A stretch of DNA of 64,000 bases from Dehalobacter sp. GTDB taxonomy: Bacteria; Bacillota; Desulfitobacteriia; Desulfitobacteriales; Syntrophobotulaceae. Positions within the stretch are counted from its first letter, which is position 1, and every line of letters begins with the position of its first letter. The notes beneath the pieces are model-generated. The model made no database searches. It saw nothing but the letters and a program-made list of their open reading frames with translations, and was not told the DNA's origin. A program made the translations under genes and the position numbers. The stretch lies in contig JAMPIU010000143.1 of NCBI GenBank assembly GCA_023667845.1, positions 1 through 64,000 on the forward strand, written 5' to 3'. Below are positions 45,302-52,897 of this stretch, in pieces.

Positions 45302-46522
45302 ATGCGTATTTTGCTTTTGACGCAGTATTTTCCGCCGGAAAAGGGGGCGGCTCAGGTAAGGCTCTGGGAGCTGGCCAAAGGCCTGCGGAACCAGGGGAAT
45401 ACGGTTACGGTCGTAACAGCCTTTCCGAACCATCCCACCGGGATCATCCCGGATGAATACCGGGGGAAAGTGTTTGCGCGTGAGGATATGGAAGGGATCG
45501 TTGTTCTGAGAACCTGCATCTATCCGGTGAAGCGGGGCAGATTCTGGCTGCGCTTGCTGAATTATTTTTCTTTTGTGTTTTCCGCTTTTTTGGGGATTTG
45601 CCGCAGCGGTCCCCAGGACCTGATTGTCGTGGAATCTCCGCCGCTTTTTATCGGTTTTACAGCCGTCATTGCTTCTTTCTTCAAAAGAGCACCCTATATC
45701 TTCAATGTCTCCGATCTGTGGCCGGAATCAGCCGTACAGCTCGGACTTGTCACGAATAAGCAGCTTATCGGCATGTGCGAGTGGCTGGAACGCTGTTTTT
45801 ACCGCAAGGCATTTAAGCTTTCGGCCCAGACCCAGGGGATTGTGGAAGGGTTGAAAAAGAAAGGGGTCAAAGCTGAAGATATCTTATTCCTGCCTAACGG
45901 CGTTGATACCGAACTTTTTAAACCGAGGCCCAAAGACCCGGTGCTGGAACAGCAGCTTGGTCTGCAGGGAAAATACGTGATCCTGTATGCCGGGACGATG
46001 GGGTATGCCCATGGGATTGAGACAGCGCTTGAGGCCGCCGATCTGCTGCGCGCCGAGCCGGAAATATTCTTTCTGTTTGTCGGCGACGGGTCCGAAAGAC
46101 CGCGGCTTGAACAGATCGCCCGGGAAAAGGATCTGCCCAATGTCCGTTTTATCGATTTTCAGCCGCTCGAAGAGATTCCGCGTTATTATTCGTTAAGCAG
46201 CATCAGTCTTTCGACCCTCAGACGCTATAAGCTCTCGGAAGGGGTAAGGCCTTCCAAAGTATTCCCGGCGATGGCCAGCGGTCAGCCACTGATCTATGTC
46301 GGAGAGGGCGAAGGCGCCGAGATTGTCAAAGAAAGCGGCGGCGGAGTGGTGCTCGAACCCGAAAATCCCAAACTCCTTGCCGAGACGGTCTTGCGCCTAA
46401 AGGCAGATCCGGAAACCTGCAGGGTACTTTCCGAAAAGGGCCGGGAATATGTCATCAGGCACTATTCCTGGGACAGTATCGTCAGAAACTGGCTTGAGCA
46501 GCTTTATTTGAAGAAAGCCTGA
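45302..46522 (+). CDS. GT4-family glycosyltransferase (WbuB-like)
   Basis: 406 residues, GT-B fold. N-terminal RILLLTQYFPPEKGAAQVRLWELAKGL and VVESPPLFIGFTA with FNVSDLWPESAVQLG are typical of the WbuB/WcaI group. Donor site GDGSERPRLEQIA and VRPSKVFPAMASGQPLIYVGEGEGAEIV. An aminosugar donor is common in this group (inference). ATG 45302 begins at the conserved motif with GGAG upstream. Confidence 0.88.
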   Translation: MRILLLTQYFPPEKGAAQVRLWELAKGLRNQGNTVTVVTAFPNHPTGIIPDEYRGKVFAREDMEGIVVLRTCIYPVKRGRFWLRLLNYFSFVFSAFLGICRSGPQDLIVVESPPLFIGFTAVIASFFKRAPYIFNVSDLWPESAVQLGLVTNKQLIGMCEWLERCFYRKAFKLSAQTQGIVEGLKKKGVKAEDILFLPNGVDTELFKPRPKDPVLEQQLGLQGKYVILYAGTMGYAHGIETALEAADLLRAEPEIFFLFVGDGSERPRLEQIAREKDLPNVRFIDFQPLEEIPRYYSLSSISLSTLRRYKLSEGVRPSKVFPAMASGQPLIYVGEGEGAEIVKESGGGVVLEPENPKLLAETVLRLKADPETCRVLSEKGREYVIRHYSWDSIVRNWLEQLYLKKA

Positions 46523-46721
46523 AGTTGTTTTTTGGCCAAAGCGTAGTAAAATAAAGTAGTCAATGAAAAATTAGCCAATGAACAAGGAATTAAAAGTATT
46601 GAAGAATAAGCGAAGTATAAAAACAATTAATCGATAAATCAAAAAACAAATCTAATAAGAACAATAGAACAACATAATAACATGATAGCAGACACTGAAA
46701 CGAAGAAAGAGGCGTAAATCT

Positions 46722-47891
46722 ATGAGTCCACGACGCGAACAGTTCCTTCCCTATGCGCTGCCGCTGATTGAAGATGATGATATTGAAGCTGTTGTCGACA
46801 GCCTGAGATCGAATTGGATTTCCAAGGGTCCAAAGACCGGAGAATTTGAAAAGCGTTTTGCCGAATATATCGGTGTCAAACATGCCATTGCGCTGAATTC
46901 CTGCACTGCAGGACTGCACATCGCCCTGTTAGCTGCCGGAGTCGGAGCAGGCGATGAGGTGATCACCACGGCCATGACGTTTGCAGCCTCAGCGAATGTG
47001 ATCATTCACTGCGGGGCAACTCCTGTTCTGGTAGATATTGATCCCAAAACCATGAATATCGATCCGGCAAAAATCGAAGAGAAGATTACTGCCAAGACCA
47101 AGGCAATTATTCCGGTCCATTTGGCCGGGCTGCCGTGCGAGATAGATGAGATAATGGTGATTGCGAAAAAATACAACCTTTTTGTATTGGAAGATGCGGC
47201 CCATGGCACGTATACGAAGTATAAAGACAGAATGGTCGGTACGATCGGTGATGCGGCAGCCTTTTCGTTCTATGCGACGAAAAACCTGGCAACCGGAGAG
47301 GGCGGTATGGTAACGACCAATGATGATGAGCTTGCCGGTAAAATGAGGGTGCTGAGCCTCCACGGCATGAGCCGTAACGCCTGGAACAGGTTTTCCGAGA
47401 AAGGCTCCTGGTACTATGAGATTGAATACCCGGGATACAAGTACAATATGACGGATATCCAGGCTGCGATGGGGATGACCCAGCTGGCTAAACTGGAATC
47501 CATGCAGGCCAGAAGAGAAGTCATCTGGCAGCGTTATAACGCTGCTTTCAGCAAGCTTCCTGAGATTGAAGTTCCGGCCGATTTTGACTATGCCCGTCAT
47601 GCCCGCCATTTGTATATGATCAGGCTGAATCTCGATAAACTTACGGTGGATCGGGCTGCGTTTATTGAATTGCTCAAGGAAGAAAATATCGGCACCAGCG
47701 TTCACTATATTCCGCTTCCGTATCATCCGTATTACCGGGATACCTTTGGCTACAAACCCGGAGATTTTCCAAAGACGGAAGCGCTCTACGAGAGAATTAT
47801 TTCCCTGCCGCTTTATCCCAGAATGAGTGATGCCGATGTTCAGGATGTTATTGAAGCCGTACAGCGTGTTATTGAAAAGATCAGGTTATAA
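46722..47891 (+). CDS. DegT-family aminotransferase, PseC/ArnB-like
   Basis: 389 residues, PLP-dependent. FLPYALPLIEDDDIEAVVDSLRSNWISKGPKTGEFEKRFAEYIG at the N-terminus, SCTAGLHIALLAAGV, VLEDAAHGTYTKYKDRMVG and the PLP lysine in FYATKNLATGEGGMV. This group typically aminates C4 of UDP-4-keto-6-deoxy sugars, so the 4,6-dehydratase at 30795 could feed it, giving a 4-amino-6-deoxy sugar (bacillosamine-type). No matching acetyltransferase is seen beside it. Confidence 0.85.
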   Translation: MSPRREQFLPYALPLIEDDDIEAVVDSLRSNWISKGPKTGEFEKRFAEYIGVKHAIALNSCTAGLHIALLAAGVGAGDEVITTAMTFAASANVIIHCGATPVLVDIDPKTMNIDPAKIEEKITAKTKAIIPVHLAGLPCEIDEIMVIAKKYNLFVLEDAAHGTYTKYKDRMVGTIGDAAAFSFYATKNLATGEGGMVTTNDDELAGKMRVLSLHGMSRNAWNRFSEKGSWYYEIEYPGYKYNMTDIQAAMGMTQLAKLESMQARREVIWQRYNAAFSKLPEIEVPADFDYARHARHLYMIRLNLDKLTVDRAAFIELLKEENIGTSVHYIPLPYHPYYRDTFGYKPGDFPKTEALYERIISLPLYPRMSDADVQDVIEAVQRVIEKIRL

Positions 47892-48014
47892 GAAGGAAGA
47901 ACAGACTTTCTCCTCCGTTTCTTATAGAATTTAGGAAATTGCTCGAAATCATCTACGAAAGATAGTAAGAATATTTGTAAGATGTAAAGGAGTAAAATCC
48001 CAAGGAGTGGTAAT

Positions 48015-48626
48015 TTGTTTGCGAAAAGGGTTTTAGACCTGTTGATTTCCATCCCGCTGCTCATTATTTTATCCCCATTGTGGCTGATGATTGTCCTTTG
48101 GATCAAAGCCGATTCCAAAGGTCCCGCAGTCTTCAGGCAGGAAAGAGTCGGACGGAGCGGAGCGCTCTTCACAATCTATAAATTCCGGACCATGGTTCCG
48201 AATGCCGATGCTGTGATGAAGGAAAAAATCGAGCAGCTGAAAAAAGAAGGCAAGTTTGATCCCGACAACTTCATCTTTCAGGATAAGGATGACCCGAGGA
48301 TTACGAAGAGCGGCAGATTCTTAAGGAAAAGCAGCCTGGATGAACTGCCCCAGCTTTTGAATATTATCAACGGTACGATGAGCATTGTTGGTCCGAGGCC
48401 GGAAGTCCCGGAAATCGTGGACCAGTATACGCCTGAACAACGTCATCGTCTGGACATGCCGCCGGGAGTGACCGGTCTAGCCCAGGTCAATGGCCGCAGT
48501 GAGCTGACACTCACGGAAACCCTGAAATATGACGTGGAATACGTCCAAAACTGGCGTTTCGGCCTTGATCTGAAGATACTTTTGAAGACCCTTTTTATTG
48601 TTTTAAAGGGCAAGGGCGCGTACTAA
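48015..48626 (+). CDS. Initiating phosphosugar transferase (PglC/WcaJ-type catalytic domain)
   Basis: 203 residues, the single-domain polyprenyl-phosphate phosphoglycosyltransferase size. One N-terminal re-entrant hydrophobic helix (about 7-33), then PAVFRQERVGRSGALFTIYKFRTM, DPRITKSGRFLRKSSLDELPQLLNIINGTMSIVGPRPEVPE and PGVTGLAQVNGR. Transfers the first sugar phosphate to undecaprenyl phosphate and so starts repeat-unit assembly. TTG start behind AAGGAG. Last gene of the locus. Confidence 0.92.
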   Translation: MFAKRVLDLLISIPLLIILSPLWLMIVLWIKADSKGPAVFRQERVGRSGALFTIYKFRTMVPNADAVMKEKIEQLKKEGKFDPDNFIFQDKDDPRITKSGRFLRKSSLDELPQLLNIINGTMSIVGPRPEVPEIVDQYTPEQRHRLDMPPGVTGLAQVNGRSELTLTETLKYDVEYVQNWRFGLDLKILLKTLFIVLKGKGAY

Positions 48627-48699
48627 TATTGTAATGGTTCAGCACGTTTCTATAATGACTTACGTACTCTCCATGTATGATAAAAGAAACTTTTCCCGT

Positions 48700-48727
48700 G
48701 AGGCACTTCAGGTGTCTCTTCTTTTTT
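48700..48727 (+). terminator. Terminator of the polysaccharide locus
   Basis: GAGGCAC (48700-48706) and GTGTCTC (48712-48718) pair at six of seven positions, followed by TTCTTTTTT. Confidence 0.7.
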
Positions 48728-48754
48728 GGGGGTATTGCTGATTTCGTTCCTTTC

Positions 48755-49735
48755 CTATTCCAGCAGTGCCGCAAATTGTCCGGCGCTTGTCTGGTCGAGC
48801 CAGGCTAGGGACCAGCAGCCTATCCCTCCGAGGCTGAATTCTTTAAGCAGGTAGAGTTTACCTGCCCAGCTCCGGCTATCATCGTAATACACGGTCCAGC
48901 GATGACCGTGTTCATCTGTATAGCAAAAAGTTGGTGTACCGATGGGATCGGAGGAAGAGGTCTCTCTCGTGCTTACTGCACGGAAGTGTTCAGCAGTCCG
49001 CGTGGCAGCGGAGAGACCTAGCGCTTTGGATACCCAGCGCGTGCCGTCCTGCCGCCAGGTTCTACCGTAAAACGGTATGCCCATCAGGATCTTCGAGGGA
49101 GGAATCCGCGTAACGGCATAAGCAATGACCCTGCGCACCCAATCCAGCGGTGCGATCGGACCCGGTGCAGAGGTTGCATAATGCAGGTCGTAGGACATGA
49201 TCTGTACGTAGTCGGCATATCCGGCCAGCTCGGCGTAGTTATACTGCACGCACCAGGGCTCTGCTGTGTCGGAAGTCCGGGACATCACAGAGACAAGCGT
49301 GAGCTTTCCTTCAGCCGATAACTGTGCATAGAGGGCTTTCATTAAAGCGGTAAGTCCCGGTCCGGTATCGGACGAGAGCGCTTCAAGATCGACCAGAATC
49401 CCGTCCGCACCGGTATCCCGGATGAGCTTCAGGCAGCTTTCCCCGAAAATGCTGCGTTTCAGAGGATCACGCAGCATATTTCCAGCTGACTTGCCGCTGC
49501 CCAGGACCATCGGAACCACTTTGGCCCCGCTGCGCTGTCCGAGAGCGACCAGGTACTTCGGTATTTCAGGATCGGTGAAGACATAGCCAAAGCTGCCATC
49601 CGCTTGCAGCGGCCCTGCAAAATTCGGGACCAGGATATCAATTGATTTCAGAAGATTGCCGGAAGCGCAGGCCAATTGTTTCTCGTAAGCTGCCTTACTG
49701 CCGTATCCATCCCAGAACTGAAGGTTAGTTGTCAT
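48755..49735 (-). CDS. GH18-type glycosidase domain without signal peptide
   Basis: 326 residues, one GH18 TIM barrel of the YaaH/SleL-like type. The catalytic block is DGILVDLEAL with D116 and E118; the first aspartate of the classic DxxDxDxE is present (D111), the middle one is leucine. It matches the C-terminal domain of the neighbouring 690-residue protein from its second residue on (LQFWDGY, IDILVPN, IMSYDLHY), but it has no signal peptide and no CWB2 repeats. Most likely a partial tandem duplication, possibly non-exported. Confidence 0.85.
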   Translation of the reverse strand: MTTNLQFWDGYGSKAAYEKQLACASGNLLKSIDILVPNFAGPLQADGSFGYVFTDPEIPKYLVALGQRSGAKVVPMVLGSGKSAGNMLRDPLKRSIFGESCLKLIRDTGADGILVDLEALSSDTGPGLTALMKALYAQLSAEGKLTLVSVMSRTSDTAEPWCVQYNYAELAGYADYVQIMSYDLHYATSAPGPIAPLDWVRRVIAYAVTRIPPSKILMGIPFYGRTWRQDGTRWVSKALGLSAATRTAEHFRAVSTRETSSSDPIGTPTFCYTDEHGHRWTVYYDDSRSWAGKLYLLKEFSLGGIGCWSLAWLDQTSAGQFAALLE

Positions 49736-49785
49736 CTTGAAACCCCACTTCTTAGTTTCTTATCTTCTGATATGAATATTCAGCA

Positions 49786-49814
49786 CGAAAAAAGAGGGTG
49801 CGTAAACACCCTCT
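49786..49814 (-). terminator. Terminator on the minus strand
   Basis: AGAGGGTG (49793-49800) and CACCCTCT (49807-49814) pair perfectly; on the minus strand the hairpin is followed by a run of T (complement of 49786-49793). It lies after repeat copy 5, so the repeat is inside the transcript of the CWB2-GH18 gene. Confidence 0.85.
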
Positions 49815-49840
49815 AGCATGACTTAATATTCATAAGATCA

Positions 49841-49943
49841 ACGTTATGGAGTCTATCCGCGCCTAAGCGGAGCACGATGCGAAGCGCGGCTGTTTGTGCC
49901 ATGGAGGGCACAACAGCCGAAGAGCGGTTAGGGTCCATAACGT
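49841..49943 (+). repeat. Folded intergenic repeat, type 1, copy 5
   Basis: 103 bp. Arms ACGTTATGGA and TCCATAACGT (49841-49850, 49934-49943) pair perfectly. Core TCCGC-GCCTAA-GCGGA, GCGCGGC, apical hairpin CGGCTGTTTGTGCC-ATGGAG-GGCACAACAGCCG, then GAAGAGCGG. It stands between the stop codon and terminator of the minus-strand CWB2-GH18 gene, in antisense orientation to that transcript. Confidence 0.88.
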
Positions 49944-49963
49944 ACACCGGAAATATTTCGTAA

Positions 49964-52036
49964 TTAATTAATCCGCTCTTTTAGCAGCGGGTACAGCTCC
50001 GGAGTACTGACTTCATTGATCCAGCCCATGGACCAGCCGCCGATGCCACCGAGATTGTATTCATCCATGATATCCAGTTTTTTTCCCCAGCTGAGCCTGT
50101 CGTCAAAATAGGCTGTCCTGCTGTAGCCGCTTTCATCGACGTACTTAAAGGTTGGTACGCCGATCGGGTCTGTCAACGTGGTCTCTCGGGTGATCGTAGC
50201 ACAGAACTGGTCAGCGGTCTGCGTAGCAACAGCCCAGCCAAAAACCTTGGATACCCAGCCGCTTCCTTCCGTTCTCCAGGCCCTTCCGTAGTAAGGAACG
50301 CCCATCAGGATCTTCTTCGAAGGAATTTCAGTCACGGCATAAGAGATAACCTCTCTGACCCAATCCAGTGGCGCGATCGGGCCGGGAGCAGAGGTCGAAT
50401 AATGTTTGTCATAGGACATGATTTGGACATAATCGACATATTGCGCAAGGTCACTGTAATCGTATTCATCATACCAGGGTTGATCCGTCGTGGAGGTTTT
50501 CGACATCACGGAGACCATGACCAGTTTCCCCTGTGGATGAAGCTGCGTATACAGGCTTTGCATCAGGGCAGTCAGGCCTTCTTCAGAGCTTTCGGAGAGT
50601 GCTTCCATGTCGACCAGAATGCCATCGGCATTGGTCTCCGCGATAAGTTTGACAGCACAGTTGATAAAGGTGCTGCGTTTGGTCGCGTTCTGCAGCACGG
50701 AATCAGCCGTACTGCCGCTGCTCATGACCATTGGCACAACCTGAGCACCTTTACTCTGTCCCAAGGAAACGAGATATTTTGGTGTTTCGGCACTGCTGAA
50801 CCTGTAGGCAAAGCTGCCGTCAGCCTGAACGGCTCCTGCAAGGTTTGGAACCAGAATATCGATATAGTCCGACAGATCACCCGGAACATAGGACAGCTGG
50901 TTTTCATAGGTTGTTTTATTGGCATAGCCATCCCAGAACTGCAAGGATATTTTGGAACTGGTGCTTCCGATCCGGACAATATTTTGTACTGCTGTACTGA
51001 TTACATCAAAGCCGCCCAAGAAAAAAAAATTATTCACACTGGCTCTGTTTGTCCCGAGGTAGGTCGTCGTCGGCGTATTCTGCAAGGCATTTTCGTCTTT
51101 TGGAACCAGCAGGATCGGGTTATTATTTCTGGCAGCAAGTACAGAGCCTGCCAGTGCATCCGGGAAGGAACCGCCTGTCGCCACGATCATCTTATCCATA
51201 TTAAACGTAAGGTTTTTCAAGATGGCTACATTGGTCTTGTAGCGGTCCTGGTCACTCAGTCTGCTGACCGTATACCCGGCTGTCTGGAGCTGTTTTGCCA
51301 CCGAAGCACTAATGGCGCTCTCACCGCCGATCAGGGTAATTTCAGTAACGCCGAGTTTCTGGAGCGCATTCAGGGTTGCTGTAGGGACTTTCTGCGTATC
51401 GGTCAGCAGAAGCGGAATTCCATTGGCTGCGGCGTACGAAGAAATGCTCAGAGCGTCGGCAAAGACTTTGCCGGAAGCTAGAAAAGCCCGGGTACTGTTT
51501 TCCACGGATGTCGTTGAAATATTAGCCGCCGTTTCATAGCGGTCATTTCCTTGGATCCGATAGGTCGTCAAGCCGTTAGCCTTCAGTGCATTTTCTACGC
51601 CCGACGATATCGCCCCTGTCCCGCCAAGGATAAAGACCGAGGAAGCATTCAGCCGCTGGATTTCCTGAAGGACTTCAGGACGCAACCGGTTGGATTCGGT
51701 CAGCAGCAGCGGTCCGCCGCCTACTACGGCACTATTGGCCAGAACAGCTCCGGCTAGGGCGTCAGGAAACGCATCTCCGCGGGTCAGGACGACGCTGCTG
51801 GCATTGGTCCAGTTATTTGAAGATATTTCGACTGCGGTCTCATATCTGGTTTCTCCGGCAAAACGGGTAAAGGAAGTGGTACTGCTGTCAGCAGCATAGG
51901 TGGATTTAGGTGTTTCTCCCGTTCCCATAAACAGGCTGCACGTAAAGAAAGAAGCCAGGGTCAGAGTCGCTATTCCTTTTCTAACCAGGCTTGTCGCTTG
52001 CTTTTTCTGATGACTATTCATTTTTAACTTGAACAT
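49964..52036 (-). CDS. Secreted CWB2 (x3) and GH18 wall protein
   Basis: 690 residues. Signal peptide (about 17-49, ending in STYAAD), three CWB2 repeats (about 56-150, 151-256, 257-355), then a GH18 barrel (about 364-690) with DGILVDMEAL (D471, D476, E478). The middle aspartate of the DxxDxDxE motif is missing as in the neighbouring copy; the catalytic glutamate stays. Probably a wall-bound glucosaminidase-type hydrolase acting on peptidoglycan; activity not proven. GGAGGAG before the ATG. Confidence 0.9.
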   Translation of the reverse strand: MFKLKMNSHQKKQATSLVRKGIATLTLASFFTCSLFMGTGETPKSTYAADSSTTSFTRFAGETRYETAVEISSNNWTNASSVVLTRGDAFPDALAGAVLANSAVVGGGPLLLTESNRLRPEVLQEIQRLNASSVFILGGTGAISSGVENALKANGLTTYRIQGNDRYETAANISTTSVENSTRAFLASGKVFADALSISSYAAANGIPLLLTDTQKVPTATLNALQKLGVTEITLIGGESAISASVAKQLQTAGYTVSRLSDQDRYKTNVAILKNLTFNMDKMIVATGGSFPDALAGSVLAARNNNPILLVPKDENALQNTPTTTYLGTNRASVNNFFFLGGFDVISTAVQNIVRIGSTSSKISLQFWDGYANKTTYENQLSYVPGDLSDYIDILVPNLAGAVQADGSFAYRFSSAETPKYLVSLGQSKGAQVVPMVMSSGSTADSVLQNATKRSTFINCAVKLIAETNADGILVDMEALSESSEEGLTALMQSLYTQLHPQGKLVMVSVMSKTSTTDQPWYDEYDYSDLAQYVDYVQIMSYDKHYSTSAPGPIAPLDWVREVISYAVTEIPSKKILMGVPYYGRAWRTEGSGWVSKVFGWAVATQTADQFCATITRETTLTDPIGVPTFKYVDESGYSRTAYFDDRLSWGKKLDIMDEYNLGGIGGWSMGWINEVSTPELYPLLKERIN

Positions 52037-52180
52037 AAAGATTCTCCTCCATTATTCTGTCTGGCAAAAAACTGGATATCTCTTTATTTCGCCATCAGAC
52101 TCGAAAGTCCTGTTCAAAATGCAGGAAAATATAAGATCTTGCCGAATTTGTGAAAAACATACAAAAACACAAAAATGTGA

Positions 52181-52375
52181 GGACAAAAAAATGACCGGAG
52201 GAATATTGGCAGCGACGGCTCATCCAATATTTTGCTCGTTTCCCAAAGCGGTCTGTCTGCCGGTCAAAAAGTTTTGCTGTCATCGTACAAAGGCAAAACG
52301 GTGATAGCGATCGGCGGGACAAAAGCATTGCCGAGTAGTGTCTTGACAGAGATACGGCAGCTCGGATTACTGTAA
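52181..52375 (+). pseudogene. 5'-truncated CWB2 gene remnant
   Basis: From an in-frame stop at 52178-52180 to TAA at 52373-52375 the frame reads NILLVSQSGLSAGQ, then KTVIAIGGTKALPSSVLTEI and RQLGLL, which has the pattern of the last half of a CWB2 repeat (ILLT...L, V..IGG..A.S..V...L). There is no start codon or ribosome binding site and the rest of the gene is absent. It faces away from the intact CWB2-GH18 gene. A likely leftover of CWB2 gene duplication or recombination. Confidence 0.7.
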
Positions 52376-52465
52376 AATAAGAAGCAATTTGTCCCCTGCG
52401 TCAGGTAAATGCCCCAAAAGCCGTCTTATAGAGGGACTGTGAACAGAATGTCACTAAAAAAACAG

Positions 52466-52494
52466 TGGAAATTTTTGCGCGAATATTGTAGAAT
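52466..52494 (+). promoter_or_regulatory. Possible promoter of the S-layer-like gene
   Basis: TGGAAA (52466-52471), 17-base spacer, TAGAAT (52489-52494). Four and five of six consensus bases. It would give a leader of about 400 bases. Other AT-rich boxes nearby leave room for alternatives. Confidence 0.4.
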
Positions 52495-52618
52495 AACATA
52501 GCGCGATTAATTTGGGTGATTATGTCAATTTCTTAAGGAATACCAATGTTTCCTGTGAAAAAAGTTGTGTTCTTATGCAGGAATATTGAGTTCTTTAAAG
52601 AATAATATATGGAGGTAT

Positions 52619-52843
52619 GAGAAGCTCATTACATAAGCTTCTCTTTACCCATAGAACGTCTAAAGGGATAACCGCCCCTGAGGAACGAGGCTCAGAGGGG
52701 GGACGCCCCCGGGTTGGGTGGTGCCTTTAGATATTGCGCAATGTCTAAGGATAATCTTTGCGACACTGTTAAGGGGGGTGAAGAAGGAGATTCCGCATCG
52801 AGTAAGGGAGACTGATTCAAAGACAGAAATTAAATTGAATCAG
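52619..52843 (+). ncRNA. Structured 5' leader of the S-layer-like gene, class unknown
   Basis: Several helices are visible in order: GAGAAGC/GCTTCTC (52619-52643); TCTAAAGG/CCTTTAGA (52659-52666, 52724-52731) closing a GC-rich domain with CCCCTGAG pairing to CTCAGAGGGG; TGTC-t-AAGG/CTTT-g-cGACA (52742-52765); and CTGATTCAA/TTGAATCAG (52812-52843). GTCTAAaGGGATAA and GTCTAAgGATAA look like a repeated word. GC content is far above the flanks. It matches no riboswitch class that I know. May protect a very abundant mRNA or sense a ligand. Confidence 0.55.
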
Positions 52844-52897
52844 GTTTGCCCGAAGACAAAAAAACCCTTTTTAAAGAAAGAGAGGAGATTTGACTAA

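Noticed and set aside
19818-49943. Type 1 repeats as MITEs or integron attC sites
   Set aside because: Ends are not constant between copies as a transposase would need, no target duplications are evident, and the RYYYAAC/GTTRRRY boxes of attC are missing. No integrase or transposase gene is in the window.
50402-51481. 359-residue plus-strand reading frame
   Set aside because: Antisense shadow of the CWB2-GH18 gene; the minus-strand frame has clear domains and a signal peptide.
52029-52304. 91-residue plus-strand reading frame at the start of the CWB2-GH18 gene
   Set aside because: It is in another frame than the CWB2 remnant, has no ribosome binding site, and no recognisable domain.
52700-52731. 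T-box antiterminator (GGGTTGGGTGGTGCC)
   Set aside because: Resembles the GGGTGG(N)ACC core only in part, there is no CGCG after it, no specifier stem or terminator, and the downstream gene is an S-layer-like protein rather than an amino acid gene.
52695-52735. c-di-GMP (GEMM) riboswitch, from the GGGACGC word
   Set aside because: The other conserved parts (GCACAGGGCAAACC, GAAA tetraloop, GCGGGGTTACC) are absent.
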